From an uncultured Klebsiella sp. (lineage in GTDB: Bacteria; Pseudomonadota; Gammaproteobacteria; Enterobacterales; Enterobacteriaceae), in NCBI GenBank assembly GCA_902490055.1, contig CABUCP010000036.1, positions 1 through 13,271 of the forward strand: a stretch of 13,271 nucleotides of DNA. Reading direction: 5' to 3'. Made by a program: the position numbers and the translations under genes. The notes beneath the pieces are model-generated. The model had not been told where the DNA came from. It made no database searches and saw only the letters and a program-made list of their open reading frames with translations. Position 1 is the first letter of the stretch; each line of letters begins with the position of its first letter. Below are positions 7,770-13,271 of the stretch, one piece after another.

Positions 7770-8764
7770 ATAAAGCGCTACTTTTTCTGCTGGTTGCCGC
7801 CCTTCCGGCGCATGCGGCGATGGATATCACCCGTGAACTGGAAGCGCCGGCGCAGATCGTCCCCGGCCAGCCGGTGCGGGTGGCGGTAACCTGGTGGACC
7901 GATAGCTGGTTTAACCCGCCGCCGCAGTGGCCCGAATTTGCCGTCAAAAACGGCGAGCTCCTGAATACCGCGTTGCCTTCACAGCTGGTGACGCGAAGAA
8001 AGAATGGGATCGTCTGGAGCGGCATTCGCCTTGAACGCCAGGTCAGCGCCTGGCAGCAGGGCGTGCTGCGCCTGCCGGCGATAGACATCACCGCGACGTC
8101 CGCCAATCAGGCGCCGGTCACGGTGCATCTTGCGGCGCTGGAACGCCCGGTGAACTGGCCTGCCGATATCACTCAGGCGGACCATTTTTTACCGGCCAGC
8201 CAGCTCACGCTCAGCCAGCAGATTCGACAGTATCACGCGGGAAAGGACAATACGCTGCGGGTTGGCGATGTCGTTGACCGCACCGTGACCGTTGATGCGC
8301 AGGACGCGCTGCCGGGACAAATCCCGCCGCTGCTGTACGCCATTAGCGGTAGCGAGAGCCAGCGTCTGGCGCCGGTCAATGAGGCATTAAAAAGCGATCG
8401 CGGCGATGTTACCGGCGCTCATCGGGTGGAGCGGCTGCGTTATCTGCCCAGCCATAGCGGCACGCTGACGCTACCACCGATTAGCTTGCGCTGGTGGGAT
8501 ACCGTTAATCATCAATGGCAAACGGCGAAGCTGGCGGGAGAAACGTTGAACGTTGCCGCAGCGCGACAGGGCGGCGCGGAGCAGGCGCTGCGCGGTACAA
8601 CGGGAATGGTCACCTGGCAGAGCCTGATGTGGATAGTGATTGCCGCTGCCGCGGCCGGTGGGGGATGGCTTGGCCGCCGCTGGTGTTATCGAACGCTTCT
8701 CGGCATTAGCCGACGCTGGCGGCGTTTCTGGCAGCCGCAGCCGTTGCCGCCGCTGGCCCCTTAA
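7766..8764 (+). CDS. BatD-like secreted, C-terminally anchored protein
   Basis: Last gene of the operon, by position and architecture BatD-like. A signal peptide (residues 1-17, cleavage after AHA) is followed by a mainly beta extracytoplasmic region with clear similarity to BatD style (REL-APAQI-VPGQPVRVAVTW near the N-terminus, and LRYLPSHSGTLTLPPISLRWW around 230-250). A transmembrane helix at about 284-303 and a basic tail (RRW, SRRWRRFW) place the C-terminus in the cytosol. At 332 residues it is clearly shorter than many BatD proteins, which often exceed 450. AGGAGA stands about 9 bases before the ATG; the start overlaps the previous stop as ATGA. The function is not known; BatD is thought to work with BatA and BatB at the membrane. 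Confidence 0.83.
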   Translation: MNKALLFLLVAALPAHAAMDITRELEAPAQIVPGQPVRVAVTWWTDSWFNPPPQWPEFAVKNGELLNTALPSQLVTRRKNGIVWSGIRLERQVSAWQQGVLRLPAIDITATSANQAPVTVHLAALERPVNWPADITQADHFLPASQLTLSQQIRQYHAGKDNTLRVGDVVDRTVTVDAQDALPGQIPPLLYAISGSESQRLAPVNEALKSDRGDVTGAHRVERLRYLPSHSGTLTLPPISLRWWDTVNHQWQTAKLAGETLNVAAARQGGAEQALRGTTGMVTWQSLMWIVIAAAAAGGGWLGRRWCYRTLLGISRRWRRFWQPQPLPPLAP

Positions 8765-8774
8765 TGCGTAAAAT

Positions 8775-8801
8775 GCCCGGCGGCGCTGCGCTTGCACGGG
8801 C
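8775..8801. repeat. REP-like palindrome, Klebsiella style
   Basis: Arms GCCCG and CGGGC enclose an inner CGGCGCTGCGCTTGCA segment with further self-complementarity. The GC-rich imperfect hairpin starts just 10 bases after the BatD-like stop, where it could stabilise the 3' end of the operon mRNA. It differs in sequence from the three REP cores that follow. Confidence 0.6.
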
Positions 8802-8844
8802 CTACAAATGGCAGCCCATCAGTTGACGGGATACCATTTGTAGG
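8801..8844. repeat. Inverted repeat at the left edge of the tandem array
   Basis: CCTACAAATGG (8801-8811) and CCATTTGTAGG (8834-8844) are perfect 11-base reverse complements 22 bases apart. The right arm is kept in every unit, but the left arm is changed in units 2 and 3 (CCTACGGACCG), so the full hairpin exists only before unit 1. It may mark the original boundary of the element. Confidence 0.7.
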
Positions 8845-8871
8845 CCGGATAAGGCGCAGCCGCCATCCGGC
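8844..8871. repeat. REP core, copy 1
   Basis: Nested palindrome: outer arms GCCGGAT and ATCCGGC, inner arms GGCG and CGCC around CAGC. This is the typical enterobacterial REP layout. It lies in repeat unit 1. Confidence 0.85.
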
Positions 8872-8950
8872 AAAAATACAGCTCCGAACTCACCGCCATT
8901 GCCCGGCCCTACGGACCGCAGCCCATCAGTTGACGGGATGCCATTTGTAG

Positions 8951-8978
8951 GCCGGATAAGGCGCAGCCGCCATCCGGC
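8951..8978. repeat. REP core, copy 2
   Basis: Identical to copy 1, 107 bases further on, in repeat unit 2. Confidence 0.85.
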
Positions 8979-9057
8979 AAAAATACGGCTCCGAACTCAC
9001 CGCCATTGCCCGGCCCTACGGACCGCAGCCCATCAGTTGACGGGATGCCATTTGTAG

Positions 9058-9085
9058 GCCGGATAAGGCGCAGCCGCCATCCGGC
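9058..9085. repeat. REP core, copy 3
   Basis: Identical to copies 1 and 2, in the incomplete repeat unit 3, about 45 bases from the stop of the convergent phosphohydrolase gene. Confidence 0.85.
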
Positions 9086-9106
9086 AAAAATACGGCTCCG
9101 AACTCA

Positions 9107-9131
9107 CCGCCATTGCCCGGCGGCGTTTTTT
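9107..9131 (+). terminator. Possible terminator of the Bat operon
   Basis: A 5-bp GC stem, CCGCC and GGCGG, with a 7-base loop is followed by CG and then six T (9126-9131). It lies after the tandem array and overlaps the last codon of the convergent gene. The stem is short and not flush with the T-run, so the call is tentative. Confidence 0.35.
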
Positions 9132-10125
9132 ATTTCGCCTTACACTGCGCCGGGTCGTATACCGTCTTCCAGTCCTGCTGCATATCGACGACCGTCCAGC
9201 CCTTCTGTTTCGCCTCGGTCAATCCTTTCACCAGCTTGCCGCTGGCGGAAGGATGGCTGTCGTAGGCATACTCCCGTGCCGCATCGGTATGGTGCACCAG
9301 CAGCTCGAAAGTTTTATAACTCGGGTTGGCGGCGGTGTACTGCAGCATCGCCAGATCGCCATCGCTGTTGCCGAAAGCCGCAACCGGACGCTGGCCCATA
9401 AACAGGTGAATCGCCACCGGTTTAGCCGCGGCGTCATCGTTGAAGGCGCCTTTCATCGTTTTGCGCAGCTGGGTGCCATTATCCGTCAGGCTAAACTCGC
9501 TGAGCGCGAACGAACCGATAACCTGCTCCGGCGGAATACCGTACATTTTCTCCGACACTACGCGCATGAAGTCAATTCCGCCGCCGGAAACGATCCACGT
9601 TTTAAAGCCATTGGCGCGCAGATAATCCAGCAACTGGCGCATTGGCTGATATCCCAACTGGTCATAGCGGCAGCCGGTACGTTTATCCTGATGGCTGTCA
9701 AACCATGCGCTGACCCGCTTGCTGAACTCCTCGGTGGTCATGCCGCTGTGGGTTAACGCCAGCAGCTTGAGCAGCCCTTTTTCGCCGCCCGCCGCTACCG
9801 TTTTCAAATCGTTGTTCAGTACCGCCGCCACCAGCGGATCCTTTTTCCACTCCGGATGTTCGGGCGCCAGCCGTTTCACTTCATCCACCGCGAACTGCAG
9901 TTGGAAGGTCAACGGCGCTTCCGGCCACAGGGTACCGTCGTTATCAAAGACCACGTAGCGCTTATCCAACGGGATAAAGTCCGCGCCGCCTTCACGCGTC
10001 GCGCCCTGCACCCATTGCTCAATCGCCTGTTTAGCTGGGGTATCTTTCCACGCCGACAGCATATCGGTGGCTGCCGCGCTACTGAAGCTCAATAGCAGCA
10101 TGCTAAGCAGTACTGTTTTTTTCAT
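9130..10125 (-). CDS. Secreted HAD-superfamily phosphohydrolase
   Basis: A 331-residue HAD-superfamily enzyme, probably a periplasmic phosphatase of the phosphoserine-phosphatase-like group. Motif I is DNDGT (D61 nucleophile, D63), motif II VSGGG (S180), a motif III lysine is likely K235, and motif IV is GNSDGD (D255, D257), so all catalytic residues are present. The N-terminus MKKTVLLSMLLLSFSSAAA is a classical signal peptide. Only two cysteines occur (C152, C328); in the periplasm they could pair. AAGGA stands 6 bases before the ATG. The gene begins 36 bases after anSME-2 and so is probably the third gene of the minus-strand sulfatase operon. Its substrate is unknown. Its place beside sulfatases suggests ester scavenging in the periplasm, but that is inference. 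Confidence 0.9.
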   Translation of the reverse strand: MKKTVLLSMLLLSFSSAAATDMLSAWKDTPAKQAIEQWVQGATREGGADFIPLDKRYVVFDNDGTLWPEAPLTFQLQFAVDEVKRLAPEHPEWKKDPLVAAVLNNDLKTVAAGGEKGLLKLLALTHSGMTTEEFSKRVSAWFDSHQDKRTGCRYDQLGYQPMRQLLDYLRANGFKTWIVSGGGIDFMRVVSEKMYGIPPEQVIGSFALSEFSLTDNGTQLRKTMKGAFNDDAAAKPVAIHLFMGQRPVAAFGNSDGDLAMLQYTAANPSYKTFELLVHHTDAAREYAYDSHPSASGKLVKGLTEAKQKGWTVVDMQQDWKTVYDPAQCKAK

Positions 10126-10161
10126 TGTTTATCCTTCATGTTCCGCCGCCAAAAAACAGAC

Positions 10162-11424
10162 CTACTTCAGCATGGCGGCAATTTTCTCAAGCGTCGGTTT
10201 CACCGTCGCGTAAAAATGGCGAAAGCCGGGACACAAATAATTGAGCCCTTCTTCACCGTTCGGGGCGCGCACGATGCGGTTTTTCGGGCATTCGCCCCAG
10301 CATAAATTCAGATGCGGGCAGCTTTTGCAGTAGGCCGGCAGCGTCTCTTTCTTGCCCATGCCAAAGACTTTCTGCCGCTCGGAAAAGACCATATGCGCCA
10401 GCTTATGCGCCTTAATATTGCCAAGCTTATATTCGGGATAGACGTAGTGGTCGCAGGAGTAGACGTCGCCGTTTTTCTCTATCGCCAGCGCCTTGCCGCA
10501 AAACGGCGCGGTGATGCACAGCTGGGAAGGAAGCCCCATGGTCTGCACCACGGCGGTTTCAAACAAGTTAACCTGCACACGGCCGAGATCGCAGGTCACC
10601 CATTCATCAAAGGCTTCGGTCAGAAATTGCCCCCAATCGTCCGGATCGACCGACCAGTCGGTGACGATCGAGTCCAGATCGCCCGGTTTCGCCCGACGGC
10701 TGCCGGTGATGGGGATCGTATCTTCGCGCCAGAACTGCGGCGCGGTGGTTTTAAAGTCGCTGGCCTCCACGCAGGGTGTGAACTGGATATAGGTGGCGCC
10801 TAATTCGCGGGTGAGAAAACGGTATACCTCGCGCGGGAAGCGAGCATTTACCCGGTTGACGACCGCCAGCGCGTTGAACGACACGCCGTGGCGCTTCAGC
10901 GCGGCGATGCCTTCCATGACCTTATCAAAGGTCGGCTTGCCGCTGCGCGTTACGCGAAAGCGATCGTGGATCTCGCGCGGGCCGTCGATAGACACGCCGA
11001 CCAGAAAATTGTGCTGCTTAAGAAAGGCGGCCCACTTATCGTTGATCAGCACGCCATTAGTCTGCAGATCGTTCTCAATCCGCTGGTGTTTCGGCTGATA
11101 TTTCTTTTGCAGCGCAACGACCTTTTCGAAAAACTCCAGCCCCATCAGGGTTGGCTCGCCGCCCTGCCAGGAGAAAATAATCTCTTCGCCATCCTGGCTT
11201 TGGATGTACTGACGAATGAAATTCTCCAGTACCTCGTCGCTCATCCCTTTGTCGTGCGGCTGATGCAGAAGCTGCTCTTTATGCAGATAAAAACAGTAGT
11301 TACAGTCCAGGTTGCAGGTAGAACCGCTGGGTTTCGCCATCATGTGATAGCGACGTTTATAGGCAGGCAGATAGCGCCCCTGGTTCTGCAATGGCGTTAA
11401 TGGAATGGTGGTGCTTTTTTTCAT
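10162..11424 (-). CDS. Anaerobic sulfatase-maturing enzyme 2 (radical SAM/SPASM)
   Basis: Second anSME, 420 residues, aligning with anSME-1 almost end to end with most positions identical by eye. The radical SAM motif is C37, C41, C44; GGEP is at 88-91. SPASM cysteines are C303, C309, C324, C379 and C366, C369, C375, C398, and Asp325 follows C324 as the likely base. All cluster ligands are present, so the enzyme should be active. The ATG at 11424 gives MKKSTTIP, matching MKHSTTVP of anSME-1. The longer frame opens inside the upstream terminator hairpin and is rejected. The ribosome site is weak (AGG about 11 bases upstream), which would favour low expression. It follows Ser-type sulfatase 2, its probable client, and precedes the HAD gene. 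Confidence 0.94.
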   Translation of the reverse strand: MKKSTTIPLTPLQNQGRYLPAYKRRYHMMAKPSGSTCNLDCNYCFYLHKEQLLHQPHDKGMSDEVLENFIRQYIQSQDGEEIIFSWQGGEPTLMGLEFFEKVVALQKKYQPKHQRIENDLQTNGVLINDKWAAFLKQHNFLVGVSIDGPREIHDRFRVTRSGKPTFDKVMEGIAALKRHGVSFNALAVVNRVNARFPREVYRFLTRELGATYIQFTPCVEASDFKTTAPQFWREDTIPITGSRRAKPGDLDSIVTDWSVDPDDWGQFLTEAFDEWVTCDLGRVQVNLFETAVVQTMGLPSQLCITAPFCGKALAIEKNGDVYSCDHYVYPEYKLGNIKAHKLAHMVFSERQKVFGMGKKETLPAYCKSCPHLNLCWGECPKNRIVRAPNGEEGLNYLCPGFRHFYATVKPTLEKIAAMLK

Positions 11425-11460
11425 CGACCAGAACCTATCTCTAAGAATGCTCACAACAGC

Positions 11461-11487
11461 AAAAGGCCCGGGCATCCCCCCCGGGCC
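11461..11487 (-). terminator. Hairpin terminator between sulfatase 2 and anSME-2
   Basis: Read on the minus strand, a perfect 8-bp stem GGCCCGGG and CCCGGGCC with a 7-base loop is followed by four T. It begins 9 bases after the sulfatase 2 stop. The short T-run suggests partial termination with read-through into anSME-2. Confidence 0.75.
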
Positions 11488-11496
11488 AACGTCATT

Positions 11497-13185
11497 TTAG
11501 TTACCGGTCGGCATCGCCAACTGGAACCCTTCTTGTTTTAGCTGTTCACGGATATTGCTAAAGCGCTGGTATTGCGACAGGGTAATCGGCCCGCTGTAGG
11601 CTTCACTCTGCGGCTTACGCGGCGGATACTCGACGTAGGTTTTCATCAAATTGGTGATGGCTTCGTTGAAGGTCACCAGCGTCCAGGTATGCTCGGTATA
11701 GTTGTTCATAAAGATATCGTAGCGTTCCTGCGGATCCTGCCAGAGGTCAAAAATCTGCGGTACCGTCGCGACATAAGACTCCGGCCCTTTCCAGCCAAGG
11801 TTGGAATCCACCGCCAGGCCGCCGGTTTTCGCGCCGTTATCACCGCGCAGGTTAAATACCGCCTTATAGTGGCCGACGCGCGCCGCCCCCGGGGTCAACT
11901 CGTTTTCGGTGAAGTAGAACCAGGATGTACGCGGATCTTTACCGGTGCCAAACAGTACCGGTGAAATATCGTAGCTGTCGAAGATAATCGGCTGCCCGGC
12001 GCGGTCTTTGGTCGGTAACTTAATCCCGGCCACCGAGGCGAAGGTCGCCATCAGGTCGAGGCCGCCAACGATATCGTGGTTACGGCTGTGCTCTTTAATC
12101 TTGCCAGGCCACCAGGCGATCGCCGGAACGCGGCTGCCGCCCTCGCGGTCGGTGCCTTTGGTACCGCGGAATGGCGTATAGCCGGCATCCGGATAGACGT
12201 CCTGCCAGGCGCCGTTATCGGTAGTCCACACTACCAGGGTATTTTTATCGAGACCTTTTTCACGGAGCTTATCCATGATACGCCCTACGCGGGCGTCCAT
12301 TTCCACCATCGAGTCGGCGTATTTACTCTTCGACATCGACTTGCCGACGTAATCCGGATCCGGCATGTTCGGCTGGTGGTTCTTCATAAAGTTAATACTC
12401 ATGAAGAACGGTTCGGAGGATTTGGCATTGGCATCAATGTAATCGAGTGAGGCTTTCTCGACATAACGGTCGAAGAACGGAATACCGACCACACCTTCCT
12501 TGCCATCCACCACCGGCGTATTCACGTACTGACCGTTGATTTTGAACTCTTCCTTCGGCGCTTCACCCGCTTTGCCGGAGAGCGCGCCGCGGGTGACGCG
12601 GGTAAACATTTCACGCAGCTTAGGATCCATATCCGGGAACCAGGTCGGGTCGGCGTAGGTATAGGCGTTCAGATGATAGAGGCCGACGTATTTCATTTCG
12701 TCGTAACCCTGAGCGTTAGGTAACGCGTAATCGGCTTCGCCGAGGTGCCATTTACCGGTAAAGAAGGTTTTATAACCGCCGGTTTTCAGCACCGAGGCCA
12801 GCGTCCACTCTTCTTTCGGTAAACCGCCGCCCTGGCCCTGGAAGGCTACGGTGGTCATGCCGCTGCGGTTGGGAATACGACCGGTCTGCATCGCCGCGCG
12901 TCCCGGGGTGCTGCTCGGCTGGCCGTAGAAGTCAAAGAAGGTCATCCCTTCATCGGCCATTTTGTCGAGGTTTGGCGTCGGCATACCGCGGCCTTCGCCG
13001 CCGCCGTAGATGCCGAGGTCGCCATAGCCGGTATCGTCAGAGACGATCAGGATAATATTGGGCTTCTTTGCCGCGCCATCGCTGGAGTCAGTCGCATTTT
13101 GATCGGCAGCGTTGGCCGTCGCGCCGGGTAATAACGAGCCGGCGGCAAATGCCAGCACGCCGATACCCTTGTACTTTTTATTCAT
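11497..13185 (-). CDS. Ser-type periplasmic sulfatase 2 (arylsulfatase family)
   Basis: A full-length type I sulfatase of 562 residues, similar in size to E. coli AslA. The signal peptide MNKKYKG plus a hydrophobic stretch ends at ANA/AD (about residue 26). Active-site features: VSDDTG (D50, D51), S92-T-P-G-R96 followed by QTG, GKWHLG (K145, H147) and TTDNG (D323, N324). Ser92 is the formylglycine site, so maturation should depend on an anSME, encoded directly downstream. The motif keeps the canonical proline that sulfatase 1 replaces with alanine. GAGG lies 7 bases before the ATG. It shares local features with sulfatase 1 (LYHLNA, PDAG-TPFRG), but the two differ widely elsewhere, so substrates may differ. 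It is the first gene of the minus-strand module within the window. Physiological substrate unknown. Confidence 0.95.
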   Translation of the reverse strand: MNKKYKGIGVLAFAAGSLLPGATANAADQNATDSSDGAAKKPNIILIVSDDTGYGDLGIYGGGEGRGMPTPNLDKMADEGMTFFDFYGQPSSTPGRAAMQTGRIPNRSGMTTVAFQGQGGGLPKEEWTLASVLKTGGYKTFFTGKWHLGEADYALPNAQGYDEMKYVGLYHLNAYTYADPTWFPDMDPKLREMFTRVTRGALSGKAGEAPKEEFKINGQYVNTPVVDGKEGVVGIPFFDRYVEKASLDYIDANAKSSEPFFMSINFMKNHQPNMPDPDYVGKSMSKSKYADSMVEMDARVGRIMDKLREKGLDKNTLVVWTTDNGAWQDVYPDAGYTPFRGTKGTDREGGSRVPAIAWWPGKIKEHSRNHDIVGGLDLMATFASVAGIKLPTKDRAGQPIIFDSYDISPVLFGTGKDPRTSWFYFTENELTPGAARVGHYKAVFNLRGDNGAKTGGLAVDSNLGWKGPESYVATVPQIFDLWQDPQERYDIFMNNYTEHTWTLVTFNEAITNLMKTYVEYPPRKPQSEAYSGPITLSQYQRFSNIREQLKQEGFQLAMPTGN

Positions 13186-13210
13186 CTTCGGACCTCATTG
13201 CTCAGAATGC

Positions 13211-13245
13211 GCCTGATTTCACTTAGGATTTGGCTGATGTCAGGC
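13211..13245 (-). promoter_or_regulatory. Inverted repeat upstream of sulfatase 2
   Basis: GCCTGA (13211-13216) and TCAGGC (13240-13245) are perfect reverse complements with a 23-base spacer, 26-60 bases upstream of the sulfatase 2 start. It could be an operator or a 5' leader hairpin, or chance; no convincing promoter hexamers are seen beside it. Confidence 0.2.
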
Positions 13246-13271
13246 AGGCTTTGAAAGATTGATTGAATCTC

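Larger units (their letters stand above)
8811..9121. repeat. 107-bp tandem repeat, 2.9 copies, each carrying a REP element
   Basis: Units start at GCAGCCCATC at 8811, 8918 and 9025, an exact period of 107. Unit 3 stops matching after 97 bases, at 9121. Unit 1 differs from unit 2 at only two places (A8833 versus G8940; A8880 versus G8987), and units 2 and 3 are identical over the whole 97 shared bases, so the last duplication is recent. Each unit holds one REP core. There are no unique spacers, so it is not CRISPR. Copy number is probably variable between strains. Confidence 0.95.
8765..9129. other. Intergenic region between convergent operons
   Basis: This 365-base gap separates the end of the Bat operon from the end of the minus-strand sulfatase module. 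I see no gene in it. It is almost wholly occupied by a REP-type palindrome on the left (8775-8801) and the 107-bp tandem repeat with three further REP palindromes (8811-9121). Short reading frames that cross it are repeat sequence and not conserved-looking protein. Confidence 0.85.

Noticed and set aside
8811..9121. CRISPR array
   Set aside because: The repeats are 107 bases, directly adjacent, with no variable spacers, and contain REP palindromes.
9006..9401. 131-codon plus-strand frame through the last repeat and into the HAD gene
   Set aside because: It consists of repeat sequence and the antisense of the HAD C-terminus; no ribosome site or conserved-looking protein.
10122..10138. Five-codon mini-frame (ATG to TGA) overlapping the HAD start on the minus strand
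   Set aside because: It contains the HAD ribosome site itself and is short enough to be chance; no leader-peptide features such as repeated regulatory codons.
10312..11400. Plus-strand open frames across anSME-2
   Set aside because: They are antisense to a gene with all radical SAM and SPASM cysteines and have no domain or credible start of their own.
11425..11475. Longer N-terminus for anSME-2 starting at 11475
   Set aside because: This ATG lies inside the loop of the terminator hairpin; the start at 11424 aligns with the anSME-1 N-terminus.

Overview
The window reads as chromosomal DNA of an enterobacterium (order Enterobacterales). The genes are GC-rich, and the one long intergenic gap holds REP palindromes of the kind found between genes in E. 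coli, Klebsiella, Citrobacter and relatives. The exact genus cannot be fixed by eye. There are eleven protein-coding genes, one of them cut by the left edge. There are no RNA genes, insertion sequences or CRISPR arrays.

Layout, left to right. On the plus strand: a Ser-type periplasmic sulfatase (start outside the window), a hairpin terminator, an anaerobic sulfatase-maturing radical SAM enzyme (anSME-1), and then six tightly packed genes of a MoxR/Bat system: MoxR AAA+ ATPase, DUF58 protein, DUF4381 small membrane protein, BatA-type VWA protein, BatB/C-type VWA-TPR protein and BatD-like protein. Every junction from anSME-1 to the BatD-like gene overlaps or abuts, so these seven genes look like one translationally coupled operon. 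A gap of about 365 bp follows, filled by 2.9 copies of a 107-bp REP-containing tandem repeat. On the minus strand, converging on that gap, is a second module read from the right edge: Ser-type sulfatase 2, a hairpin, anSME-2, and a secreted HAD-type phosphohydrolase.

How it may work together. Both sulfatases carry a serine at the position that must be oxidised to formylglycine, so both should depend on an anSME. Conversion happens in the cytosol, and both sulfatases have Sec-type signal peptides, so they would act in the periplasm, releasing sulfate from organic sulfate esters. The two sulfatase-maturase modules are paralogous, lie in mirror-image orientation, and share the design sulfatase - hairpin - maturase, which fits many sulfatase transcripts and few maturase transcripts. 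The least explained part is the coupling of a maturase gene to a complete MoxR/VWA operon. MoxR-VWA pairs are known elsewhere as chaperone-like systems for cofactor or metal insertion and envelope robustness, so a role in sulfatase folding, maturation or export is a reasonable but unproven idea.
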